NCBI GenBank assembly: GCA_010015655.1
Contig: ML976694.1
Location: 248,311 to 306,364 of the forward strand
DNA length: 58,054 nt
Direction of reading: 5' to 3'
Source: Bimuria novae-zelandiae CBS 107.79
Lineage: Eukaryota > Ascomycota > Dothideomycetes > Pleosporales > Didymosphaeriaceae
A model generated the notes under the pieces. It saw nothing but the letters and a program-made list of their open reading frames with translations, did no database searches and was not told the origin of the DNA. Below, piece after piece: positions 1-10,504 of this stretch; the first letter of the stretch is position 1, and the number at the start of each line of letters is the position of its first letter. Made by a program: the position numbers and the translations under genes.

Positions 1-140
1 ATTTGGAGATGTTGTAAAGCCGTTTTGTGCTGGGTGTGGTGGTGTTAAGAAGAGGTTGGTGGGGAAAGCTTTGGTGTGGTCGGCTTAGCAAAAAAAATTA
101 AGCGAGCTTTTAGCGTGGTCGGGTTACCTGCGTCCACGCT

Positions 141-995
141 TCAGCTAGAGGCGACGAGGCGGTGGTGAAGATACTGCTCGACAAGGGTGCCGAGGTCAAC
201 GCGCAGTGTGGAGAATACGGCAACGCACTCCAGGCGGCTTCAGCTGAAGGCCACGAGCAGGTAGTCAAGATACTACTCGACAAGGGTGCCGAGGTCAACG
301 CGCAGGGTGGATGCTACGGCAACGCACTGCAGGCAGCTTCAGTCGGAGGCTACGCACAGGTAGTTAAGATACTGCTCGACAAGGGTGCCGTGGTCAACGC
401 GCAGGGTGGAGTATACAGCAACGCATTACAGGCGGCTTCATACGGAGGCCACGAGGCGGTGGTAAAAATACTGCTCGACAAGGGCGCCGATATCAACGCG
501 CAGTGTGGACGCTACGGCACCGCACTGCAGGCAGCTTTAGTTATAGGCGACGCGCAGGTAGTGAAGATGCTGCTCGACAAGGGCGCCAACGTCAATGCGC
601 AGGGTGGAGAATACGGCAACGCACTCCAGGCAGCTTCAGCTAGAGGCGACGAGCAGGTGGTCAAGATGCTGCTCGACAAGGGCGCCAACGTCAATGCGCA
701 GGGTGGACGCTACGGCAACGCACTGCAGGCAGCTTCAGCTAGAGGCGACGAGCAGGTGGTCAAAATGCTGCTCGACAAGGGTGCCGTGGTCAACGCGCAG
801 GGTGGATACTACGGCAACGCACTCCAGGCAGCTTCATACAGAGGCCACGAGGCGGTGGTAAAAATACTGCTCGACAAGGGTGCCGATATCAACGCGCAGG
901 GTGGACGCTACGGCAACGCACTGCAGGCAGCTTCAGAAGGAGGCCAGGAGGCGGTAGTAAAGGTGCTAGTGGCATGGGATGCCAAGTCATCATGA
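141..995 (+). CDS. Ankyrin-array protein, C-terminal part (fungal NLR-like repeat type)
   Basis: The frame is open from just after a TAG at 111-113 to the TGA at 993-995. From 141 it reads as about 8.5 ankyrin repeats of exactly 33 residues (99 bp), each with the pattern VVKxLLDKGAxVNAQGG, then YGNALQAAS. There is no ATG before the first repeat, and the residues before 141 do not look like ankyrin, so this is either the last exon of a larger gene (a TTCAG at 140-144 could be a 3' splice site) or a 5'-truncated fragment. The repeats are nearly identical in DNA but differ at fixed positions (residues 11-12, 16-18 and 28-33 of the unit). In fungi such high-identity ankyrin arrays are best known as ligand-sensing C-termini of NACHT/STAND proteins; that assignment is inference, since no NACHT domain is in view. 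The tail after the last repeat is short and polar. Confidence 0.7.
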   Translation, partial: SARGDEAVVKILLDKGAEVNAQCGEYGNALQAASAEGHEQVVKILLDKGAEVNAQGGCYGNALQAASVGGYAQVVKILLDKGAVVNAQGGVYSNALQAASYGGHEAVVKILLDKGADINAQCGRYGTALQAALVIGDAQVVKMLLDKGANVNAQGGEYGNALQAASARGDEQVVKMLLDKGANVNAQGGRYGNALQAASARGDEQVVKMLLDKGAVVNAQGGYYGNALQAASYRGHEAVVKILLDKGADINAQGGRYGNALQAASEGGQEAVVKVLVAWDAKSS

Positions 996-1813
996 GGGAA
1001 ATGCATGCATGGCTGTCTGATTAGTGTTATTAAAAGAAGATAGCTACATTCTGAAGCCTATGTCTTCGCTGTAATAGTAGTCTGTTAAACGCAACGTTAA
1101 CGGCGATGCTTATGCCGCTGTACTAAAGGCAACGTGCGGCAAATTTGCTACCACAAGCTTTGTAGATAGCCAAACTCCAGTCTGTATGTCCCATGCCATA
1201 CCCGCTGTGTAAAACCGGTCCACCCTATTCTATAGATGCCTTCCAGCCCCTTATATACTGTTTTGACAAGCTGAAGCGATATGCTCGAGAGCACGAGGAC
1301 GCGGTAGGTTGGACGCGGGATCAACGGCGGGTCTGCGGAGCTGTAAAGCGGCGCGATAGTGTATCTCTATGGCATAGAAGCCTTCGCGTTAGCTATAGTT
1401 GTGCATTGCGCTGCGTCTTAAAGTACACGATGGTTGTATCAGATACTAATTGCGATTGCGATTTTGATGCTGGGTGTGCTCGTTGACACAGAGCTACACG
1501 CCAAGGCGTTCAAATCTAGCTCCTATCCTGGAGCGCTTGGCAAAAGCGCCATACAGCCATACAGCCACACAGCCATAGATTTAGTGTCAGAAGCGATAGA
1601 TTACAGCTAAGCTACTCTAAGCTAGGTGTGCGGGGCCTCTTTATCTGGCACTTGCAGCAGGCAGACTTAGAATTAGCACCACAGCACGACAGCCTCTCGA
1701 GGTTAAGCGCAGTGCTCGGGATAGGATAACTATATAAAAAGCTATAGACTAACGGGCTTTTAAAAAGATACACAAGCTTTTAACGTATCTACTACTAGCT
1801 AAAGTAAGGCGGT
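996..1813. other. Spacer downstream of the ankyrin gene
   Basis: Moderate GC at first, turning AT/TA-rich after about 1740. A 97-codon open frame at 1193-1486 (+) has no recognisable domain and no intron signals and was not accepted as a gene. The last five bases, GCGGT at 1809-1813, are the left target-site duplication of the next element. Confidence 0.5.
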
Positions 1814-1974
1814 TGTAATAGGCTACGCCTAGTTGTTGCCTCGGATCCTTAACCCTCGGTTATGCGAACCCCAAATATATAAGTTTAACGCTTAAAGCTT
1901 AACTTTAAACTCTTTATTAAATTTATAAGTATTCTTTTAGTACTTTTAGCTTTTTAAGTACCTAGCCCTTTATA
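1814..1974 (+). repeat. 5' LTR of element A
   Basis: Starts TGTAATAGGC and ends CCCTTTATA; the original terminal CA has become TA, as RIP predicts. It aligns along its full 161 bp with 8690-8850 and with the reverse complement of 36901-37061. Confidence 0.92.
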
Positions 1975-4900
1975 TTAAATTTAATCACTTCTACCCGTCG
2001 CGGGATAAGTAAATTTTAAATATAATTATAAACTAAAGCTATAAAGTAGCACACAAAGTTAAAAAACTTATATAAATAAATATTTTAAAGGCAACGCCTA
2101 GACCTGCGAGGAGATAGAACCCTCCTTAGTAAGTAATTAAGAAGAAGTCCTAATAGGCACTTAACGCTAGTAAGACTATCTTTACTAAATAAAAAAGTTA
2201 TAGAAATAAGAATAAGACTTTTTACTAAAGGTCTATATCTTAGCGCAAACGATTATACGTAGTAAGCTATTAACTTATAAAGGAGTAATAGCTAGGGAAA
2301 CGAAAAGATAGCCTTCCTATTTATAATTAAATTTTAGGTATAAGGAGTTAACAAGAATAAAATATAATAATTCCTAAGTAAAGTTAAAGCACTTATTAAC
2401 CTTTAAAATACTTTTTAGACTCTACTATAAGGAGTAAAAGGACTAATTAAAGAAATAGTAAGGGAGCGCTAAGAACCCCTAATAATATAATAATACTTTT
2501 AAGAAACAGGAAGTACGAATTAGCTATTAAAAGTAAACTAATAAATAGAGCTACTAAAGAGATTAATAGTAGAGCTTGTCTTAAACTAAGGAAGAAGCCA
2601 CTACCTTAAAATTCTTAATTTAGCCTACTTTAATAGTAAATAATAGAATTACTACTACTTTAGAATAGTAATATAATATAAGCTTCTAGAGGATAGGGAC
2701 TACCTTAGAAATATACTTAGATACATTATTAGTTAATTAACAGGACGTGCAGCGATAGTAGGAATTATATACTTAAACTACTACTTAGGGTATACTATAG
2801 CTAACCTCTAAGAGCTACTAGACTATAACTTTTATAATTACTTAGTAGAAGAAATCGCGCGTAACTACTTACTTATAATATAATAAGAGAACTAGAAGCT
2901 TCGTAACTTTAACTTTAACTTTAATAACTATACCATAGAAGCTAAGGAGTATAGTTAAAAAATTTTAAAAAACTTATATTTTTAAAACCTCCGCAAGGAC
3001 TTACGGGACTAAATAGTTATAGTAAATGTAGATAACGATTAGGACCTGTAAGGGGTCTAAAAAAGAGTTAATAAGATTAAAGAAAACCTTTTTTAAAATA
3101 TATTATAGCTACTAAAGTTTTCTGCTAAGAATAGGGCGCTAGACGAAATAGATTAAGAACCTACCTAAGCTAACTTTAGAAGGATGTCTGGCCGACAAAG
3201 TCAAGATAGAAGACACTAAGCGACGGACAGAGCTACAAGACACAGGTCTAGTAACACCTAGAAACAAGCCACGTGGGTGTCGCGCGAGGTAATGGAAACC
3301 CGTAAGAAGAATAGTTTCTATTTTTATTATAAAGATACGGGATATTACGTAAAGTAGTGTAAACTTTTACCTATAATAAAGCTAGCATAAGTTTACGCCG
3401 CTATACTTACTACTAAGAAATTTTTTAATAAAGAGTTTAATATAGCTTTTACTAATTTAGAAAACTAAGTCCTCTTGGTAATAGTCGCTGCCAAGAGGCA
3501 GAAGTAGGAAAATGGTAAAAAATAAGTTTTAATAACTTTTAAAAGCTATAGCTAGACTTAATACTAGTAATAATATACTTACTTATTAATAATATTGCGT
3601 TTACGTTAATAATAATTAATTTAGGTTATTTAACCTTTAAATTTATATTAAAAAAATTTATAACGAAAGCCTACCTACAGCACAAGACCCTACCCTATCT
3701 ATAAGAGGTTATTAGTATTTAAGGCATGCGACTCTTTGTACGCGAAGTAGTCTAATTAGAAATAAATATTAATAGCTATATAAAATTAATATAGCTATAC
3801 GTTTTACCTAACAACGGGTCGTACGACCTAATCCTTAGCCTAACCTAAATAAAAAAGAATAGGGTTAAACTAGCCCTAGTAAAGAAATTAATCTAGATTA
3901 GAAGTTTAGGCACCCGTATCTATAACTAAAAAAGTAAAAAACTATTAATAAAGCCTTAAGGGGTATTAGCTATAGCCTTTATAGCCCTAGATTAGCGTAA
4001 TTAACGCCTAGAAAATAAGGCTAAGGTGTTTTTTATATTAATAAAAAATATATAGAAGGCGTTAACCCGCAAGCGAAAGGTAAACCTATAAGAGTTACTA
4101 CCTAAAGCTTTTAAGAACTTATAGCGTATCTTTTATAAGGAATAAGCTGACAAGCTCCCCCCACACTATAGACCTAGAGTGAATCTTTTTATCCCTCTTA
4201 TAGAAAAAGATGGCAAGACCCTAAAAATCCCCTATAGCCCTCTATTTAATATATCTCGCGAAGAGTTGCTTGTCCTTTAAAAAAAGCTTACTAAATACTT
4301 AAATAAAAACTTTATTTAAGTAAGTAAGTCTAGCGCTGCTACCCTAGTATTATTTACTAAGAAATCTAGTAGAGGACTACGTTTTTACGTTAATTATTAA
4401 GCCCTAAACGCTATCTTAAAGAAGGACTAGTACTTTTTACTATTAATTAGTAAGACCCTTTAGCTCCTCGCGAAGGCTAAATAGTTTAGTAAACTTAATA
4501 TAATTTAAGCTTTTTATAAGCTTTAAATAGTAAAAGGTGAGGAATAGAAGATAGCGTTTAAAACCTAATTTAGTTTTTATAAGTAGTTAGTAGTTCCTTT
4601 TAGCCTAGCTAACGCGCTAAGTACGTTTTAGTAGTATATTAACTAAGTACTAAGGGAGCACCTTAATAACTACTACTTAGCGTATATAGATAATATTTTT
4701 ATCTTTTCTAGTAGTAGCTAAAAAGACCACGAAAAGAAAGTATATATTATAATTTAAAAGTTAAGGGCCACAGGACTACACTTAGATATTAAAAAATCTA
4801 AGCTTTACGTTAAAAAGACTAAGTACCTTAAATTTATTATAAAAGTTAATAAGGGCGTAAGCATAGACTTAGATAAAATTTAAGTAATTTAGAAATAAGA

Positions 4901-6457
4901 GCTACTAACTTTAGTAAAGAAAGTCTAGAGCTTTATAGGCTTCGCAAACTTTTATTAGAGATTTATATAAGACTTCTCTAGTATAGTAAGCCCTCTTATA
5001 AAGCTTACTAGTAAAGGAGTAGAATTTATCTAGGGATAAGAGTAGTAGCATGTATTTAACTTTTTAAAAATAGCGTTTTATACAGACCCCGCGCTAGCCT
5101 ACTTTAACCCTAAATAAGAATTAGTACTAGAAGTAGACGCCTTTAGCTACTTAATTAGGGGATACTTTTCTTAGTATAATAATAATAAGATTCTGCGCCT
5201 AGTGGCTTACTTCTTAGCAAAGAATAGCCTAGTAAAATATAATTACGCTATCCACGATAAAGAGATACTTATAGTTATTAAATACGTAAATAAATAAGAC
5301 TATATATATTAAGTAGTAAAGCATCTTATAGTCTACACTAATTATAAAAACCTTACGTATTTTGCTACTAATAAAGGTTAGATAAACGACACGTTTGGTA
5401 GGTCGACATACTTAGCTATATTAATATAACGTTTATATATAGACTAGGGTTAGTAAACTCTAGGGCAAATACTCTCTTTTAAAAAGACTACGACCTGCTA
5501 AAGGATAGTAGAGATAATAAATTAAAGTTAAGGCACTTTACGCTTCTTTAGAAGACTATTAAGAGAAATAGCTTAAAGTCTTTTATCTCCTAAACACCTA
5601 CTACTATAAAAAAACCTAATTATATTAAAATAGATAAGGACCTAGTGCTTACTTACCTAACACGCCCTAAACTACCTATATTAACCCTTTAAGGAGGCGA
5701 TAGCCCTGCCAAGCAACGTAAACTAGACTTTAACACTATATAATAAGAGGTAAAATGCAATAAAAACAGTGCGTATAGCAAGATAAAGGCCTATATTAAG
5801 AACAGGCTTAAGAAGTTCAAACCTAGGTAGAAGTTATCTATTAGTATCTTAGAATATAGTATAGATAACTAAGGGTACCTACGCTATAGGTTAAAATAAT
5901 AGGTACTATAATTAAAACTTTTATAGATAAAATTAATAGTGGTCGCGCATAGTTCCCTAGCTTTAAGATACTTAAGATAAAAAAATACTTATAAAATTTT
6001 TACTTAAGACTACTTCTTCTTAGGAATATCTAACTAAGTAAGGTAGTATATTAAGAACTATAATATTTATAAAAGAACTAAACTATAAAGAGAAGTAAAA
6101 TAAGGCCTGCTAAAGTCTTTACTACTACCTAAATAAGAATAGAAGGATATTATAATAGACTTTATTATTATTTTACCTAAGAGCAATGACTGCACGAATA
6201 TTATAATAATTATAGATAGACTTAGTAAGGACCTTAAGTTTATTAGTCTCCTAAATCTTAATATACCTATAGTTACAATAGCGTTCCTTTAATACTAGGT
6301 AGTAGACTACTTCTTCTCCTCCTCTATTACATTAGACCGCGGGGGACAATTCGTGAGCAAATTTTAAACTACACTCTATAAATAAGTAGGTATTGACCAA
6401 AGACTATCTATAGCAAAGCACCTAGAGACGGATAGGTAGATAGAATAAATAAACTAT

Positions 6458-6926
6458 TGTTAAGATCCCAAAGAGATAGCTAATCCCTAAGGGGCTAAGG
6501 TTGGTTCTCGGGCAGGAATACTGGTAGGACGGGAGAGGGTTGTAGTGATAGCTTGCGCTTGCCACTGGGGCGTTGGTATCGAAGGTGTGTACAGCACAAT
6601 CAAATTAATAAGGTTGCTTATTCAGATCCAAACGATAGATTAATAAACAGGTTAAACACGAATGCCGTAAGGGTATTCGTGTGGGTTTATATATTTAATC
6701 CTTTTCCTGCCATCCCATAATCCTGTGCCATCCTGGATGGTTATGCCATCCAGGAGGGTTGTGCCATCCGGGAGGGTTGTGCCATCCAGGAGGGTTGTGC
6801 CATCCGGGATGGTATTCTTGGCGGGATGGTAGATCACGTGACCTCGGTAGTGCAGTCCCACCGATGGTTACCCCGCGGCTGCCCATCGTTGGTCCTCGAC
6901 ACTTGTAGGTCGCTCGGATCCTAACA
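6458..6926. mobile_element. Solo LTR inserted in element A integrase
   Basis: 469 bp with imperfect terminal inverted repeats TGTTAAGATCC and GGATCCTAACA, flanked by ACTAT (6453-6457) and ACTCT (6927-6931), a 5 bp target duplication with one mismatch. It is GC-rich and keeps CpA dinucleotides, unlike the DNA around it, so it arrived after the host element was RIPed or is too short to be RIPed itself. Excising it with one TSD copy rejoins the host integrase frame. It holds an 18 bp tandem repeat at 6725-6814. No internal retrotransposon sequence is present. Confidence 0.88.
6725..6814. repeat. 18 bp tandem repeat, 5 units
   Basis: Five head-to-tail units of exactly 18 bp, consensus GTGCCATCCRGGAGGGTT, at 6725, 6743, 6761, 6779 and 6797. 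Because 18 is a multiple of three, it creates repetitive open frames on the minus strand that are not genes. It lies inside the solo LTR. Confidence 0.9.
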
Positions 6927-8689
6927 ACTCTGTCCTTAAAGCCTACCTCTAGGCGTACTATAACTAGTAATAAAATAATTAAATAAAGTAGCTTCCTATA
7001 GCCTAAATAGCTATTAAAGGGCGAGAAGCTATATTAATAAGAGTTAGCTTATTTTTCCTATCTTATAACTAGAACGTTAAACTAGTTAAGAACTTTAGGG
7101 CATAGAGATTAGCCTTAGAGCTTAAAACTAACGTAAAGAAAGCTATAAAGGTAATAATAAAAAAGTTTAAAGAGGTTTTTAACTTTACCTAAATAAAAAT
7201 AATAATAGCCTAATAAGAATAAGAGCGCCTAGTAAACTATTAATATAAGGACGCTCTAATCTTAAAGGAAGAAGATAAAGTATAGCTAAAGTATAAAAAC
7301 TACTTTTAAAACTAACGTCTAAGTAAGAAGCTTAACTAGAAGTAAAAAAAGTTTACTATAAAAAAAGTAATAAACTTTTATATAGTAGAACTAGACGTCC
7401 TGCTAAACATGCACCTAAGGTTCTATATAAATAGGCTAAAGTTAGCCTTGTTAAACCCTCTTCCTAGCTAAACCACTAATAACGCCCAGCCCGAAGTAAT
7501 TATAACAAAAGAGTGGGAAGAGAAGTATAGTGTAATTAATATATATAAAAAACGCTAGTCCCGCAGAGGCAAAAAAGTAGAATACCTAGTATAATAGGAA
7601 AACTACTTTTAAAGAACTTAGGAACTTTATAGGAACCTTAACTAAGCTACTATATTAGACTATTAGGAGAAGTTTACTAAGCTATATTAAAATTATAATA
7701 GAAAACTCTTAATAAAATTCTATCGCGATATCCCCTAAATTAGCTTCTATTAAGACCTAAAGGAGGCTCTACGATGCCTGCCTTACTAAGCTAAGGAACT
7801 TAGCTAAATAAAAGTATCTAAAATAAGGGTAAGAATAATATTATTAGGGAATAAAATTAAGTATTAGGGAAGGAAGTTAAGAACGAATCTTAAAAAAGTA
7901 ACTTAAAAAATCCTTAAAACTACTAAGGATAATAAGGGGACTAAATAATTCTTATAGTAATAAGGGATAACCCTTACAAAAGAAGTAAGCTTTAGAAGTA
8001 AACTAAAGTAAGAAAGAAAAAGGAACTAGGCAAAAGGGGTATCTTTAGTTACTAAAAGAATAGTAAAACCTTTTTTTTAATAATGTTTAGGTCTACTTCT
8101 CTACCCTTTAATATACTATTAGGGTTAAGGAAGCTATTATCCTCCTTACTTAGGCGCTTTTTAATTATAATAGCCTAAAGCTACTAGCGTAAGCTCTAGT
8201 AGGCTTAAGTAGGCATATTAGATCCCGCAAGGATATTATTTATTATCTAAAGACTATCTATTATAATACCTTTATCTACTACTACAAACTTGCTAAAGAG
8301 CTATACGATATTAGCCTTAAAAGATAGCTTTATTATTTAAAAGGAACTTATAAAAGGGTTCTTACACTTTTAATAAAATACTTTAAAATTAGTAGCATAA
8401 ATTTAAAAAAGGTTAGAAGTCTTTTTAACCGCAACAGCGATACGCTCTAAGAGCTAAATAGTCTTAAAAAAAGAAGTAATAGGGCCTAAAGTAGTAGTAG
8501 TCTTGCTCTTAAAGGAGGTATAGTAATTAATAATAATAACCTTATAAGTAGAATAAAACGTGTTAAGGTTAATAAGGAAGGCCTTCTATTTCTAGCTACT
8601 TTTTAAAACCTTATTTATAAGGTGTCCCGCACTAATAACTATAATATTAGTAAACTCTTCGCGGCTAACTTTGTCAAGGGTAGGCTAAA

Positions 8690-8850
8690 TATAATAGGCT
8701 ACGCCTAGTTGTTGCCTTAGATCCTTAACCCTTGGTTATGCGAACCCTAGATATATAAGTTTAACGCCTAAAGCTTAACTTTAGACTCTCTATTAAATTC
8801 ATAAGTATTCTTCTGGCACCTTTGGCTCCTTAAGCACCCAGCCCCTTATA
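8690..8850 (+). repeat. 3' LTR of element A
   Basis: 161 bp partner of 1814-1974, beginning TATAATAGGC (TG changed to TA) and followed at once by the TSD copy GCGGT at 8851-8855. Confidence 0.92.
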
Positions 8851-9059
8851 GCGGTTGCGTAATGCTCTTACTAAATTATTATATTGCACGGTAAGCAGAA
8901 CCTTTCTCTAAAAGACACGGGAGGAGAATAGACTTTATAGCTTAAGGCTACTATTCCGAGAATATCTATTGTTCTAGCCTGTTGTTGCGTTTGTTGTGTT
9001 AGGGAGTGTCTGTAGCGTCCCGCTACGCAGGGTGTCCCGTTACGTAAGGACGAACGTTA
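8851..9059. other. Spacer between element A and the Fot1-like pseudogene
   Basis: After the TSD there is about 200 bp of mixed composition, with a GC-richer stretch at about 9005-9055 containing two variants of GTCCCGYTACG. No gene is visible; it could be the eroded end of the neighbouring transposon. Confidence 0.4.
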
Positions 9060-10346
9060 AAGCTTTTTTATAAATTTTACTTTAGAGACTTATCTTTATT
9101 AAATTAGCTAAGGATAGGTATTAGATCTAGTAGCAAGATACTTATATACTTAAAAGCTTTAGTAATTAACTACAGCGTAATTAAGGTAGTCTAGGCTATT
9201 TAAAAGAGTATAAAGAAGTTTCTTTTAGTAATTATTAATAATTTTTAGCTTCTATAGAGATATATAGAGAGCTCGTTAGAGTAGGTAGTAATAAAAAACT
9301 TAAACACGTAGATATCTAGAGGCTGTAGCGTATACATTGTATAAAAGGGAAATATTGAAAGGAGGATCTTATTCTAATTATAGTAGTTAATAAAATCTAT
9401 AGTAACGTAAGATCTATACTTATTAAGAATAAAAAGTTATTGTTTCTATTAAGCTTTCTCCTTTATATAGTAATTAAATACTTATTTTAGCTATTATAGC
9501 CCTATCTTGTTTTTTAACCAGCTAGAGGTTAATAAGGTAATAAAAACTCTATAAAAGTTAACGTTAAATTTTTTTTAACTTAGCTTAATTATAGAGTCTT
9601 TACGTTAGATTAATAAATTAATAATAAATTAATAGTAAATCTATTAGCGTAGATGCATGCGATAAGTAAAATTTACCTATAATTACTATTTTATATTAAT
9701 TACGTTACTTAGTAACTTTTATATAGAGGCCTGTTAGAGATCCTTTTTAAGTAGCTAGTAATACTAAGTAGGAAGCCTTTCTCGTTTATATTATAAGTAT
9801 ACTAAGGCTCTATACTATACTTCGCTATCTTTTTATATAAAAGCTTAAAATAGAGCTTATATTTTGCCTCTAAATTAGCGTTATAGTAATTACTATCTAA
9901 ACTAGTTATCTATTATAAAATTAAGGAGTCGTAGTGGCGCTCTATAAAGTAATTAACCTATTATATAAAGACGTCCTTTTAGGCGATAAATAACGCGAAG
10001 TTCTATATTATTTAACATATAAGAAGAACTTTACGTTTAGTAAGGCAGGTAATATATTGCAGGAGCTCCTTTTCTTATTATTAGCTAAAGTTCTAGCGAT
10101 TTATGTTAGTAACTTTACGCGCCTGTGTGACGTCTTAGTGCCTACGCCTTAACGTAGAATCTATAACACTAAATTTTTTTGCAAAATCTCTATACGAGAA
10201 CTTTTCTCCTAGTCTAAGCAATTCGATTGCTGCAATCGCAGCCTCAATTGGGTCTATGTTGGTGGGGTTGCGACGCGTTGAAGTTGGGAGGTCGCATTGT
10301 TGGGTGAGGCATTGACTGTCGCGAGGCACTGACTGTCTTGGCACGG
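9060..10346 (-). pseudogene. Fot1/pogo-family DDE transposase, RIP-degraded
   Basis: Reading leftward from an ATG at 10344, the first about 70 codons are intact and end in a helix-turn-helix typical of pogo/Fot1 transposases (IEAAIAAIE, GEKFSYRDFAKKF, STLRRRH). After the stop at 10135 the frame continues only through RIP stops, but family landmarks are clear: YNINEKGFLL (normally N-[MI]-D-E-K-G-F, catalytic Asp now Asn), GRFY/SRP-like and LQPLD-like segments near 9330. The right end is a terminal repeat just before TA at 10347-10348, containing two copies of CAGTCARTGCC; no matching left terminus was found, so the element is probably truncated. The un-RIPed first 200 bp contrast with the rest. 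Confidence 0.75.
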
Positions 10347-10504
10347 TAGTAGATAGCTACGTTATATACTAATTAACTTTTAAAGATGTAAGGCGTTTAA
10401 TTCTACTACTTTAATTTTCTAATTTACAACTTTTATATCCCTAAAATTATACACGATTGGGTGCTACATTTGTAGCACAAGGCCGATGGAAGCTTTGAGC
10501 GAGA
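10347..10504. other. Spacer
   Basis: Short AT-rich stretch between the transposase pseudogene and the first F-box-like locus; nothing recognisable. Confidence 0.4.

Larger units (their letters stand above)
2000..7660 (+). pseudogene. RIP-inactivated gag-pol of element A
   Basis: No intact ORF survives. Recognisable pieces are a CX2CX4HX4C knuckle at 3319-3360 whose first two Cys and His are now Tyr, an RT palm with YIDN at 4683-4694 (Asp to Asn by G-to-A), the post-RT segment around 4825-5030 resembling KYLGFIIEVNKG and SFIGFANFYR, an integrase end resembling TDRQIEQIN just before 6458, and a chromodomain resembling EYLVQWENYF at about 7580-7610. The integrase frame is broken only by the solo LTR: removing 6458-6926 plus one TSD copy joins the two halves in frame. 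Domain order RT-RNase H-integrase-chromodomain is that of Ty3/gypsy chromoviruses. Confidence 0.88.
1814..8850 (+). mobile_element. Full-length RIP-degraded Ty3/gypsy chromovirus (element A)
   Basis: A 7,037 bp element bounded by two 161 bp direct LTRs and a perfect 5 bp target-site duplication, GCGGT at 1809-1813 and 8851-8855. Read on the plus strand with TAA/TAG taken as former Gln codons, it shows in order a gag zinc knuckle (3319-3360), reverse transcriptase with YIDN in place of YxDD (4683-4694), RNase H, integrase (about 5600-7100) and a chromodomain (7571-7640). Without the solo LTR nested at 6458-6926 and one TSD copy it would be about 6.56 kb. Stops are throughout and CpA is nearly absent, so it is dead through RIP. 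A further copy of its LTR lies inverted at 36901-37061. Confidence 0.93.

Noticed and set aside
1193..1486. 97-codon ORF after the ankyrin gene
   Set aside because: Could be real, but no domain, no intron signals and no neighbour logic; not supported.
6725..6814. Short regular repeats resembling a CRISPR array
   Set aside because: Units are contiguous without spacers and lie in a eukaryotic LTR.
6652..6886. Two overlapping minus-strand ORFs with a repetitive DGTTLxDG or PPGWHN pattern
   Set aside because: They are translations of the 18 bp tandem repeat inside a solo LTR; the period is a multiple of three, so open frames arise automatically.
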